Assembly (NCBI GenBank): GCA_031537795.1 | Contig: JAVKNF010000012.1 | Location: 4,137 to 68,136, forward strand | Reading direction: 5' to 3' | DNA length: 64,000 nucleotides | DNA from: JAVKNF01 sp031537795 | GTDB taxonomy: Bacteria > Pseudomonadota > Alphaproteobacteria > Rickettsiales > Deianiraeaceae | Shown here: positions 20,106 to 28,986 of the stretch, piece by piece | Layout: each line of letters opens with the position of its first letter | Position numbering within the stretch: the first letter of the stretch is position 1 | Notes under the pieces: model-generated | Databases searched by the model: none | What the model was told of the DNA's origin: nothing | Seen by the model: the letters and a program-made list of their open reading frames with translations, nothing else | Made by a program: the position numbers and the translations under genes

Positions 20106-20855
20106 ATGAAAAAAGAATATCAATTGATTTTTGGAAGACACACATGTTTAGCAATTCTAGAGAGCAAAAATAGAGAAGTCTACGAAATTGTAATTTCAAA
20201 AGAAAAGAGCGAAGAATATAAAAAAATTATAGATAAGAAATACTCAAATTTAATAAAAATATACTCCAATAATGAATTGGATAAAATTTGTAAAATAGAA
20301 GATAAACATCAAGGCATAGCAGTAAAAACATCTAGTTATATATTTAAATATAAAATAGAAGACATTATTCAGGAAGCAAAAGATGCAGAAAATTATTGCA
20401 TTTTAGCTATGGATGAAATAAACGACCCAAATAATTTTGGCGCAATAATTAGAAATGCTTACGGGTTTGAAATTAATGCAATTATTATAACAAAAAGAAA
20501 TTCCTGCCCTATTACAAATGCTGTAGTTAGGTCTTCAGTAGGTTATTCTGAATTCATAAAGATTATTGAAGTGCCGAACCTACAAACAGCTATAATTAAA
20601 TTAAAAGAAGAGAATATATGGACATTTTCACTGGACAGCCACGCCACAAACTTAAAATTACCTGAATTATTTAAAAAATATAATAAATCGCTCTTCGTTT
20701 TAGGGTCTGAAGGACAAGGAATAAGAGATTCTATAAAAAAATTAACAGACATAAAAGTTAAAATCAATACAAACCCTGCAATAGAAAGTCTAAACGTTGC
20801 AAATACAAGTGCAATCATCTGTTATGAATATTTTAATTCGAAAAATAAAAGTTGA
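20106..20855 (+). CDS. rlmB: TrmH-family 23S rRNA 2'-O-ribose methyltransferase (RlmB-like)
   Basis: The N-terminal substrate-binding domain (LIFGRHTCLAILES...HQGIAVK) and the C-terminal SPOUT domain both match RlmB/TrmH. The three SpoU motifs are present: DEINDPNNFGAIIRNA (motif 1), FVLGSEGQGIRDS (motif 2) and ESLNVANTSAIICYEYF (motif 3), in 249 residues. RlmB methylates G2251 in the 23S peptidyl-transferase loop; the exact target of this member is inferred from overall similarity. It follows bamA by 9 bp and its stop overlaps the start region of the tspO-like gene. Confidence 0.9.
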   Translation: MKKEYQLIFGRHTCLAILESKNREVYEIVISKEKSEEYKKIIDKKYSNLIKIYSNNELDKICKIEDKHQGIAVKTSSYIFKYKIEDIIQEAKDAENYCILAMDEINDPNNFGAIIRNAYGFEINAIIITKRNSCPITNAVVRSSVGYSEFIKIIEVPNLQTAIIKLKEENIWTFSLDSHATNLKLPELFKKYNKSLFVLGSEGQGIRDSIKKLTDIKVKINTNPAIESLNVANTSAIICYEYFNSKNKS

Positions 20856-20893
20856 AAATAATCTTTCGTGAAATAATATATTCTAAAATAAAT

Positions 20894-21358
20894 ATGAATT
20901 CATATTTTACATTATTAGTAAATATTTTAATTCCACATTCTGTAGGTTTTATCGGAAGTTATTTTACAATTCCAAATATTAAAAAATGGTATATATTTTT
21001 AAATAAACCTTATTTCAATCCTCCAAATTGGGTATTTTCACCAATTTGGTCAATCTTATACACGTTAATTGGGCTTTCTTTTTATTCCTTTCACAAAGTG
21101 AACAATTTTAAAAGGAAAAAGATTTATTTTTTGTATGCATTTCATATATTTCTGAATGGAATTTGGTCTATTTTATTTTTTGGAATGCATAATATAAATC
21201 TAGCATTAATTGATGTTTTTCTGATAATAATAACATTAATTATTCTAATGAAATCTTTTTATAACTTAAATAAAATCTCTTTCTTTTTGTTGATTCCTTA
21301 TCTAATTTGGATTTGTTTTGCTTTCATCTTAAATTATAATATATTAGTTTTAAATTGA
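20894..21358 (+). CDS. tspO: TspO/MBR-family membrane protein
   Basis: Five hydrophobic helices in 154 residues with the TspO tryptophan-rich signature: [22 protein letters not shown] (canonical WY..L.KP.f.PP.WvF.pvW), then [10 protein letters not shown] (canonical LN..Ws..FF). TspO proteins bind porphyrins and sterols and are implicated in tetrapyrrole or stress responses in alphaproteobacteria. ATG 20894 is preferred; an in-frame TTG at 20852 would add 14 residues not found in the family. It ends tail-to-tail with lipA, overlapping by 9 bp. Confidence 0.85.
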   Translation: MNSYFTLLVNILIPHSVGFIGSYFTIPNIKKWYIFLNKPYFNPPNWVFSPIWSILYTLIGLSFYSFHKVNNFKRKKIYFLYAFHIFLNGIWSILFFGMHNINLALIDVFLIIITLIILMKSFYNLNKISFFLLIPYLIWICFAFILNYNILVLN

Positions 21359-22267
21359 AGAATTATTATGTTTTTTTAATTCAGCAAAATCCTCATCTGC
21401 ATGATAAGAAGAACGAGTTAAAGGAGAAGAAGAAACCATTTTAAACCCGATTTTATAAGCTTCTTGCTTGAAGAAAGAAAATTCTTCTAAAGTTACAAAT
21501 CTTGAAATATCAATATAACGCATTTCATTATCTCTAGGTTTTAAATATTGACCTATTGTTATAAAATCTACTAAATTATCTCTTAAATTTTGCATAGATT
21601 CAATAACTTCATCATTTGTCTCACCCATTCCAACTATTAAGCCAGACTTTGTAAATATTGAATTTTCTTGCTCTTTTACATATTTTAATAATGCAAGTGA
21701 ATGCTCGTAATTTGCCGCTATTTTTATTCCTGTAAATAATCTTTTTACAGTTTCTAAATTATGATTAAAGACATCAGGTTTAGCTTTAATTATTTTATCT
21801 ACCGCATTTGATTTATTCAAAAAATCTGGAGTCAAAACTTCAATTGTTGTTTCTGGGTTTGATTCTCTAACGGCGTAAATAACTTCTGCGAAATGACTCG
21901 CCCCTCCGTCAATCAAATCATCTCTATCAACAGAAGTTATAACTACATGTTTTAACCCGAGATTTTTTACAGCTTCAGCGAGATTTTTTGGTTCATTTTT
22001 ATCAACTTCCAGAGGTTTCCCTGTTTTTACATTGCAGAACCTACATCTTCTTGTGCATATATTTCCTAGGATCATAAATGTTGCATGTTTATTTTTCCAG
22101 CATTCTGCTATATTTGGACAAGCAGCTTCTTGACAAACTGTATTTAATTTAAGATTTTGAGTGAGTTTTTCTATTTCAAAAAATTCAGGTGAAATAGGTG
22201 CTTTTACTTTCAACCAATTTGGTAGGTTTTTTTTAACTTTTATTGCAGATATTAGTATTTTTGTCAT
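21350..22267 (-). CDS. lipA: Lipoyl synthase
   Basis: LipA is a radical-SAM enzyme that inserts two sulfurs into octanoyl-E2 subunits. Both iron-sulfur cluster sets are visible: the auxiliary-cluster cysteines at 45, 50 and 56 ([12 protein letters not shown]) and the radical-SAM CX3CX2C at 71, 75 and 78 (CTRRCRFC). Further family blocks are [32 protein letters not shown] and the C-terminal [12 protein letters not shown] with the conserved sulfur-ligand serine. The 305-residue length is typical. It is preceded by a tRNA gene on the same strand. lipB is not nearby. Confidence 0.95.
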   Translation of the reverse strand: MTKILISAIKVKKNLPNWLKVKAPISPEFFEIEKLTQNLKLNTVCQEAACPNIAECWKNKHATFMILGNICTRRCRFCNVKTGKPLEVDKNEPKNLAEAVKNLGLKHVVITSVDRDDLIDGGASHFAEVIYAVRESNPETTIEVLTPDFLNKSNAVDKIIKAKPDVFNHNLETVKRLFTGIKIAANYEHSLALLKYVKEQENSIFTKSGLIVGMGETNDEVIESMQNLRDNLVDFITIGQYLKPRDNEMRYIDISRFVTLEEFSFFKQEAYKIGFKMVSSSPLTRSSYHADEDFAELKKHNNSSI

Positions 22268-22299
22268 ATTTATTTTTTAAATAGATTAGTATAAATTTT

Positions 22300-22375
22300 T
22301 GGTGGGCCTTCCTGGAATCGAACCAGGGACCAAGGCGTTATGAGCGCCCTGCTCTAACCGCTGAGCTAAAGACCC
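22300..22375 (-). tRNA. tRNA-Ile2 (CAU anticodon, lysidine-type)
   Basis: Read on the minus strand the 73-nt body folds as a complete cloverleaf: acceptor GGGTCTT/AAGGCCC (one G-U), D arm GCTC/GAGC, anticodon stem GGGCG/CGCCT with loop CTCATAA, and T arm CCTGG/CCAGG with TTCGATT. The CCA end is encoded (22300-22302). The anticodon is CAU. The D-loop AGCGGTTAGAGCAG and the CTCATAA context resemble E. coli ileX rather than elongator or initiator Met, so I call tRNA-Ile2, which needs TilS to modify C34. Elongator tRNA-Met remains an alternative. Confidence 0.9.
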
Positions 22376-22452
22376 TTTTCAAGTATAAAAATACTTTATA
22401 AATACTTTTTTTATTTGCAAATAATTTTTTGCTTATTTAATAATATTTCATT

Positions 22453-23673
22453 ATGAAGTCAAAAAATCTTGGTTTCAATTTATTAAAAGATACAGTTATC
22501 ACTAATAAAATAGTTTTTTTAAGATGCGATCTAAATATGCCAATAAAAAACGGAGAAATAATAGATGATTCAAGATTAATGTATGCAATGGATACAATAA
22601 AATATCTTATAAAAAATGGCTCTAAAATTATTCTAGGTACGCATATCGGAAGGCCAAATGGAAAATTCGACGAAAAATATTCAACTAAAATTATAGCAGA
22701 TTATCTTAATAAATTTGTTAAATCAGACGTTTATTACGTTAATACTTTAAGTGGAGAGAAAGTCGAAAATGCAATTAAAAAAATGCATTATGGCGATATT
22801 TTAGTTTTAGAAAATTTGAGATTTGACTCAAGAGAAGAAAGTTGCGATACAACTTTTGCACAAGAGTTATCTAATTTTTGTAATTTATATGTGAATGAAG
22901 CTTTTTCTTGCAGTCATAGAGCTCACGCTTCTATACTAGGGATTCCTTTATTTATAAAACCTGTTGCAGGTTTAAGATTTGAAGAAGAGGTTGAATTTCT
23001 AACAAAAGTTACAAAAACAAATTTAAACCCAAAAACTACAATCATTGGAGGAAGTAAAATATCAACAAAAATTGATGTTTTGAAAAACCTAATACCAAAA
23101 ATGAATAATATTTTTATTGCTGGAGCTATGGCGAATACCTTTATAGCAAGAAGTGGTTTCAATGTAGGAAAATCAATGATAGAAAAGAATTATTTTGAAA
23201 CAGTTGATGAGATTAATAAACTTGCAGTAAGTTCTGGTTGCAACTTAATTATACCAAATTCTTTTCAAGTTGATAAAGATTTAACTGGTAAAAATACAAA
23301 AATAAAATCAATTTCAGAAATAGAAAATGATGATATAATTCTCGATATTTCACCTGAATATATTGAAAATAAAATTGCTTCAATTATTCAAGCTTCAAAA
23401 TTAATTTTGTGGAACGGTCCACTTGGAATGTTTGAAGTGGAACCTTATCATTTAGGAAGTATTAAAATGGCAGAAATGATTGCTAAGAATAAAAATTGCA
23501 TTTCAATTGCAGGAGGTGGAGATGTTATTGCGGCTATTGCAAAATCTAAAAAAACCAAAGATTTTTCTTTTATTTCAACAGCTGGAGGTGCGTTTTTAGA
23601 ATTCATAGAGGGTAAAAAACTAGCTGGACTTGAAATTTTAAGAAGATTATCTTTGTTAGATAAACACGATTAA
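22453..23673 (+). CDS. pgk: Phosphoglycerate kinase
   Basis: The enzyme interconverts 1,3-bisphosphoglycerate + ADP and 3-phosphoglycerate + ATP. All signatures are present: FLRCDLNMP at residue ~23, THIGRPNGK, LENLRFDSREE, NEAFSCSHRAHAS, GGSKISTKIDVL, WNGPLGMFE and the nucleotide-binding IAGGGDVIAAIAK...ISTAGGAFLEF. The usual TGGGA loop reads TAGGA. The length of 406 is normal. gap and other glycolytic genes are not adjacent. The IS1595-type element starts 10 bp after its stop codon, so pgk itself is intact. Confidence 0.96.
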   Translation: MKSKNLGFNLLKDTVITNKIVFLRCDLNMPIKNGEIIDDSRLMYAMDTIKYLIKNGSKIILGTHIGRPNGKFDEKYSTKIIADYLNKFVKSDVYYVNTLSGEKVENAIKKMHYGDILVLENLRFDSREESCDTTFAQELSNFCNLYVNEAFSCSHRAHASILGIPLFIKPVAGLRFEEEVEFLTKVTKTNLNPKTTIIGGSKISTKIDVLKNLIPKMNNIFIAGAMANTFIARSGFNVGKSMIEKNYFETVDEINKLAVSSGCNLIIPNSFQVDKDLTGKNTKIKSISEIENDDIILDISPEYIENKIASIIQASKLILWNGPLGMFEVEPYHLGSIKMAEMIAKNKNCISIAGGGDVIAAIAKSKKTKDFSFISTAGGAFLEFIEGKKLAGLEILRRLSLLDKHD

Positions 23674-23675
23674 AC

Positions 23676-23706
23676 TATATTTTGGTAATTATACGCTTGA
23701 CAATTA
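23676..23706. repeat. Target duplication (TATATTTT) plus left terminal inverted repeat of element 1
   Basis: TATATTTT at 23676-23683 is followed by the 23-bp terminal repeat 23684-23706, an exact reverse complement of the right end. Pairing continues imperfectly inward for some further bases. Confidence 0.93.
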
Positions 23707-23910
23707 CAAATATTAAGAAAGATTAGAAAAGACAGGGCGGTGAAGGTTAAGAAATTTAGATTATTTTGAAAATTTAGAAATTTGTTTGTAAAGTTGCATT
23801 TTCCAAAATAACTGGATTTTTATAATTTTAACTTTAAATTTAATGCTTTCATAATCCTAAATTTATCAGATAATACTTAATTTTTATATAAAATATTATT
23901 TCATTTAATT

Positions 23911-26900
23911 ATGGTAGAGGAATTGGAAAACACAAAACCTATACATTTGTCAAAATATCATTTTTGGAAACTTGATATATCAACTTTAAATCAATTAAGA
24001 AAAAAAGATTTTAGATATTAGCTTTTCATCTGAATTTTCAAATACAGATGGCATTGTTTATGATAAAAGAGGAAAATCATTAAAGTTGATTGTACAATGC
24101 AAATCAGCTCAAGAATTAAATTCTGAAGATAAAATACAAAAAGCAATTAAACAAGACATTGGATTTACAAAAGAAATTTGCAAAATTCTTGTTGTTACAG
24201 ATTCTCAAAAAAGTTACTGGATTAATGCTTTAAACGGTCAATTTATATTGGATCTAGATTGTAATAAACTAAATTATGTTTTAGATACAGGAAAAACTTT
24301 GACAAAAGAAGAAATTAAAACAATAGAAAACTTAATAGACTCAATCAACAACTTCATCACAGCAGAAAATAATCAAATTCAAAGAAAAGATAAACTTGAT
24401 CCATTTATTTTAGCAGAAGCAATCTGGCAAACCATATATGTAAATACTGGAAAAGACGCTACAAAATCTTTATATAATGTTGTTGAGTTATTTTTATTTA
24501 AGTTTTTAAGTGATATAGATGTTTTATAGGGCAGAAACAGCTTTAATTCTGTTTATGAAATAATTAGTCAAAAAACAGAAGGTAAAAAAGATAATGAAAA
24601 AAAATAAAACAACATCAAGAAGCATTAAAATCATATGCAGATATAAGAAAAAGAGTCAAAGAATTTTTTCCAGCAAATAAAACTGATGGAACAACTATAA
24701 TAAACGGAACTATTTTTGTAAACGAACAAGGTGAACCAATTATAACAAGGGCAACACTTTTTGCGGAAATTCTGGAAAAACTTTATGAATATGGACAAAA
24801 ACACGACTCGTTTAAAAATATTAAAAGAGAATTTAAAACACGATTGTATGAAAATTTTTTAAGACAAAGCGCAGAAATCAGAGCATTAGGTCAATTTTTT
24901 ACTACAAGAAATGCAGTAAAATCGATGGTTAAGATCTCAAACATTAAAAATCTTGGCGATAACGCTAAAATATGTGATCCATTCTGCGGAGTTGGTGGAT
25001 TTTTACTTGAAGCGATCTTAGAAAATGAAAGCATATTGCAAAGATTTAAGCCAAAAAATGGAAACATTGATCCAAAAATAGAAATTGTAGGTTTTGACAA
25101 AGGCGAAGAAAAAGACGAAGGAAGAACCATAATACTTGCAAAGGCTAATATGTTGATTTATTTTTCTGATTTAATTTCAGAATATCACGAAGAAGAGTAT
25201 TTAAGGCTTTTCTCAACAGAGGTATTCAATAAAGTGTTTAGATTAATTAATAATAGCGACCTTGGAACTTTATCTTTACGAAATGAAACAAAATGTGATT
25301 TAATATTAACAAATCCACCATATATAACAAGTGGATCAGGTTCAATTAAAAAAACAAATGAATATCAGGATTTAGATGATTATTATAGCGTCGGTGGTCG
25401 TGGCGTTGAGGCTTTATCAATTGAATGGATTGTAAATAATCTAAAAGATGGAGGAGAGTTTTTAGTCGTGCTTCCTGATGGATTATTAAACCAAAAAAAA
25501 TTATAGAATTTTTTTTTAGAAAATGTAATATTTATGGTATAATTTCTTTGCCAGTTAGAACTTTTTATGCAATGCCAAAAAAGACATATATTTTGATATT
25601 TAAAAAGAAGTTTGAGAATGAACCAAGGTTACAAACAAACGCTATATTTACTTATTTGGTTAGTGAAATAGGAGAAACAAGAGATGCCAAAAGATTTGAA
25701 ACAGAAAAAAATAACCTATCAAAAATGGAGCGACTATTTAATCAATTTAAAGGCTACCCAAATAAAGAATTTTCTTTTGAAGATAAAAGATGTAAAATTT
25801 ATACTGTGCAAGAAATTTTAGAAAAACTTAATTTATTGTGCGATAGATGGTGATCGGATGAAGAAAAGAAAGAACTTAGAATTAAAGATGACAATAATGA
25901 AATGAACGAGGAAGAGTTTTTAACTTTTGTAGACAAAATTTTTGAAGATATTAACTCTTTTAAGGAATATGCAAATGTTTAGAGAAGTAGATATTTTTGA
26001 GATTTACAATTTTCCAATTAAAGGAAAACCAATTTATACAACAACTTTTATCAATAATAGGGGCATTTATCGAGTTTATTCTGCGAAAACATCTGGTGAT
26101 GGCAGTATTGGAAATATAAACTCTTACGGAAAAAATATTGAATGTTTGACAATCACAACCAATGGATATGCTGGATATGTTTTTCACAGAGAAAGGCATA
26201 AATTCAATATAAATTCTGATTGTTGTATCATTATAATCAAATCTAGTATGTTAAATAAAATTGATTATAAATATCTAAAGATAGAAATAGGTAATGCTTT
26301 ATATGCTATGAGTCTCGGCTGGGACAACAAATTAACAAATGAAAAATGGTAGAATGTTAAAATCCATATTCCGATAACTCAAGCAGGCGAATTTGATATG
26401 CAAAAACAAAAAGAAATAGCAAAGAGATTTGAATTAATTAAAAAAATACAAAATAGAATAACAGAGGCTTATAATGTTGTAAAGAAAGCTAATGTTGTAC
26501 TCCAGAAGCAAGAAAATATAGAATATACTGAATATGAATTAAGCAATAATGAAATATTTAGAACATCAATAGGTGATCGTATTTTAAAAAAAGATGTTAA
26601 GCAAGATGGTATTCCTATGTACAGTGCGAATGTTCTTAAGCCATTTGGCTTTAGTAATGATATAAAATATGAAATTTTTGAGAAACCAGTTATTATTTGG
26701 GGAATTGATGGCGATTTTAATTATAATATCATACCAGTTAATACAAAATTTATTCCAACCGATCATTGCGGAGTTTTAGAAGTTAATTCTAATGAAATTG
26801 ATATTGAATGTTTTTTATACGAATTAAAAGCGACAAAGCTACAATATGGTTTTGATAGAACATACCGAGCTTCACTTGAAAATATAAAAAATGTTAGTGT

Positions 26901-27039
26901 CAAAATTCCAAAAGATATACAAACACAAAAAATAATAGCTCAAAAATATAAAATTATTGAGAAAATACAAAATCATTTAATAGAAAATTTAAAAATACTA
27001 AAAGACTGTATTATAATTCCAAATTTTTTAGAAAATTAA
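23911..27039 (+). pseudogene. Decayed fused restriction endonuclease-methyltransferase-specificity gene
   Basis: The fragments join into one protein. An HsdR_N-like nuclease region comes first (DGIVYDKRGK...LIVQCKS, ~24040-24110). A linker and helical domain follow, then an N6-adenine methyltransferase (DPFCGVGGFLLEA at ~24976; LTNPPY at ~25306; LPVRTFYAMPKKTYILIFKK at ~25548). Two target-recognition halves follow, each ending in a coiled spacer (QKEIAKRFELIKKIQNRI and AQKYKIIEKIQNHL, 25980-27036). I count at least seven lesions: frameshift at an A run (~24001-24007), TAG at 24527, frameshift at an A8 run (~24597-24604), frameshift at an A8 run (~25497-25504), TGA at 25851, frameshift ~25970-25985, and TAG at 26350. 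The architecture fits a single-chain type I-like/type IIG enzyme. It is cargo of the IS1595 element and is surely inactive as full-length protein. Confidence 0.85.
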
Positions 27040-27971
27040 ACCTTTCTTGTATATCTCCTCAAATCAAGCTCTTTCCCAGTCAACATAGCATAAGTTAAGT
27101 TATTATTTGAAAACATAGACTGCATAGTATTCTCAAATCTTTCTGCAATCTCTAAACTTTTATTATTAAAATAAAATACAAATGAATTTATATACTTATC
27201 TATATGAGCTTTTGTAATTTGACGATGTGTTCCGTATATTCTTCTTTTAAACAATCCGAAAGTTCCCTCAATATCGTTTGTTGTTGCATTTCCTCTTACG
27301 AACTCTCTTTCTGAATGATTAACAGTTTCCCTTTCGTAACCTTTATAAACTGGGCTTTCATCTGTAAATAATTTTGCTTCTTCTAATTCAATATATTTAT
27401 CTAAAATAGGTTTTATATTTTTAATATTAGTTTTATTTATGTATTTTATAGCTAATGTTTTTTTCTTTCTAAAACAACCTACTACAACCATTTTATTTTT
27501 ACCACTTTGCAACCCTTCTCTTCTTTCTGAAGAATGTTTATTTCCTTCTTTTCCTTCTAAATACGTCTCATCAATTTCAACATCACCAGTCATTTTTTCA
27601 ATAGTGTTTTTTTTTAAAGCCAAACGGATTCTTTGGAGCATAAACCAAGCTGTGGCTTGTCTAACTCCGATATTTTTTGCCAATTGACAAGAACTTATGC
27701 TTTTAGCTCCTGAAATTTCAAAATAAAAAGCATTAAACCATTTTACAAGCGATAAGGCTGAATCTTCAAATATAGTTCCTTTTCTAATTGTAAATTCTCT
27801 TTTACAATGACCGCAAGCATACAACCCAGCTTTTGCGAATTTATAAGATTTGTCTGTATTCTTACAAAGTGGACATACTGGCTTGTTATTCCATCTTAAT
27901 TTTTCTAAGTATCTAATACATTTTATTTCAGTTGAAAAGTTTTTTTGAAATTCTAATAAGTTTTTAAACAT
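27036..27971 (-). CDS. IS1595-family transposase, intact
   Basis: 311 residues. An N-terminal zinc ribbon (CPLC at 33-36 and CGHC at 53-56) precedes a helix-turn-helix-like stretch (SSCQLAKNIGVRQATAWFMLQRIR). The ISXO2-like DDE domain follows: EIDETYLEGKEGNKH with Asp134, LFTDESPVY with Asp204, and HSEREFVRGNATTNDIEGTFGLFKRRIYGTHR with Glu235 as the likely third acidic residue. No frameshift or stop is present. The gene ends 4 bp inside the passenger and its promoter lies in the right terminal repeat. It shares the fold with, but is clearly different in sequence from, the transposase at 59704-60587. Confidence 0.95.
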   Translation of the reverse strand: MFKNLLEFQKNFSTEIKCIRYLEKLRWNNKPVCPLCKNTDKSYKFAKAGLYACGHCKREFTIRKGTIFEDSALSLVKWFNAFYFEISGAKSISSCQLAKNIGVRQATAWFMLQRIRLALKKNTIEKMTGDVEIDETYLEGKEGNKHSSERREGLQSGKNKMVVVGCFRKKKTLAIKYINKTNIKNIKPILDKYIELEEAKLFTDESPVYKGYERETVNHSEREFVRGNATTNDIEGTFGLFKRRIYGTHRQITKAHIDKYINSFVFYFNNKSLEIAERFENTMQSMFSNNNLTYAMLTGKELDLRRYTRKV

Positions 27972-27991
27972 AATTTGTCTTTATATTCATT

Positions 27992-28020
27992 AGTATAAAC
28001 TAATTATTTATAATTGTCAA
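27992..28020 (-). promoter_or_regulatory. Sigma70-type promoter of the element 1 transposase
   Basis: On the minus strand TTGACA (28015-28020) is followed after 17 bp by TATACT (27992-27997), about 20 bp before the transposase ATG. The -35 lies within the terminal inverted repeat, so the left end carries the same TTGACA facing into the passenger, but there no good -10 follows. Confidence 0.75.
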
Positions 28021-28041
28021 GCGTATAATTACCTATATTTT
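28011..28041. repeat. Right terminal inverted repeat of element 1 plus target duplication (TATATTTT)
   Basis: 23-bp repeat at 28011-28033, followed by the second copy of the 8-bp target duplication at 28034-28041. The terminal repeat also contains the -35 hexamer of the transposase promoter. Confidence 0.93.
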
Positions 28042-28085
28042 ACTTGCAATTAATTTTATATATTTATATTTGAAGTATATTTATT

Positions 28086-28376
28086 ATGAACAATTTAAGA
28101 GATATCTGTTTGTTAATAGAATTTATAATTATTGTTTGTTTGGTTGTTATTATACTTATTCAAAATTCTAATGAAACAGAAATAATGAGCTCTCCTAAAA
28201 ATGAAAGCTTTGATAAAGTAGACGAATTAATTATTTTAATAACGAAATTCCTAATATTTAGTTTCTTTATAAATACACTTCTTCTTCTTTCTTTAACAAA
28301 AAAGATAACACTTAAACACAAAGAAACAGAATCGAAGATATTAAAAACTAATAAATCTATTTATAATGTTAAGTAG
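28086..28376 (+). CDS. secG: SecG-like preprotein translocase subunit
   Basis: 96 residues with two membrane helices. The first (LLIEFIIIVCLVVIILIQNSNETE) matches the SecG N-terminal helix ending in LLQ followed by a small polar loop; the second (LIILITKFLIFSFFINTLLLLSL) matches the SecG T-K-.la..F...sl.L helix. SecG assists SecYEG-SecA transport. The glycine-rich loop typical of SecG is replaced by a polar one, so the assignment rests on helix pattern and size. It opens an overlapping run secG-lolA-ftsW-murG and its stop overlaps the next start. Confidence 0.6.
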   Translation: MNNLRDICLLIEFIIIVCLVVIILIQNSNETEIMSSPKNESFDKVDELIILITKFLIFSFFINTLLLLSLTKKITLKHKETESKILKTNKSIYNVK

Positions 28377-28986
28377 TTTTAATATATTTCTATTCATTTT
28401 TATTATTTATTCAGGTTATTCAGAGAATAAAGCTTTATTATTAGAAAAAAATAAAACTTTAGAATTCGCATCTTTTATAAACTCTATCAAAACTATAGAC
28501 ACAGACATAGAGCACAAAGTTAAAATCAAAAATCAAAAATCAAAAGAAGTAAATTTCATTCATATCAAAATAAAAAAACCTGAATATCTATACTTGGAAG
28601 AGAAATCCAAAGGAAAACATATTGAAATAATCAGAAATAAAGATGTTGCGGTCTTTTCGGACTTGATATCATCTCAAACAACTTATATACCTCAAGAGCA
28701 AATTCTTAAAATAGATAATAATTTCAAGTTTAATATTCCAGAAAATTCTAAAATATACTTAAAATTAAAAGATAATTTATATGAATATTGCTATAATCAA
28801 AACCAAAATTATTTTTGTTTAATTCTAAATTCAGATAAATTAAATTATGAAAACATAAAAGGTATTTTTATAAAAGACAAAGACGCAGTTGAAACGTTTC
28901 TATTTCGGAATCTAACAATAAATTCTGAAATTCAAGATTCTGTTTTTGAAATTAAAGATTATAGATTAAAAGATAAAAATGATTAA
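28366..28986 (+). CDS. lolA: LolA-like outer-membrane lipoprotein carrier
   Basis: A short signal peptide (FNIFLFIFIIYSGYS) is followed by a beta-rich domain of ~185 residues with the LolA order. A helix (LEFASFINSIKTIDTDIEHKV) comes first, then a strand pair ending in the family's rP-l-y block (IKIKKPEYLYLEEKSKGKHIEIIRN), then DVAVFSDLISSQTTYIPQEQILKID, similar to the LolA wvyd.~L.qvt segment. LolA ferries lipoproteins through the periplasm. Similarity is by pattern only and the protein is divergent. It overlaps secG by 11 bp and ftsW by 8 bp. Confidence 0.5.
   Translation: MLSSFNIFLFIFIIYSGYSENKALLLEKNKTLEFASFINSIKTIDTDIEHKVKIKNQKSKEVNFIHIKIKKPEYLYLEEKSKGKHIEIIRNKDVAVFSDLISSQTTYIPQEQILKIDNNFKFNIPENSKIYLKLKDNLYEYCYNQNQNYFCLILNSDKLNYENIKGIFIKDKDAVETFLFRNLTINSEIQDSVFEIKDYRLKDKND

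Larger units (their letters stand above)
23684..28033. mobile_element. IS1595-family transposon 1 (4350 bp) with restriction-methylation cargo
   Basis: The unit is bounded by perfect 23-bp inverted repeats (23684-23706 and 28011-28033, beginning GGTAATTATACG). It is flanked by the 8-bp direct repeat TATATTTT at 23676-23683 and 28034-28041, and 8 bp is the duplication size known for IS1595 elements. Inside are a decayed restriction-methylation gene on the plus strand and an apparently intact transposase on the minus strand, meeting tail-to-tail with a 4-bp overlap. Removing the unit and one duplication leaves pgk and secG separated by about 54 bp, a normal gap for this genome. The complete ends, target duplication and intact transposase indicate a fairly recent insertion. 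Confidence 0.93.

Noticed and set aside
24844..25506. Separate intact methyltransferase gene starting at 24844
   Set aside because: The frame continues upstream to the A8 run near 24600 and the protein lacks its downstream half, so it is a fragment of the larger broken gene.
24527..26352. In-frame TAG and TGA codons in the restriction-methylation gene as evidence for stop-codon reassignment
   Set aside because: TAG and TGA end intact genes elsewhere in the window (for example at 658, 45331, 20855 and 21358), RF1 is present, and the same gene also has frameshifts, so ordinary decay explains it.
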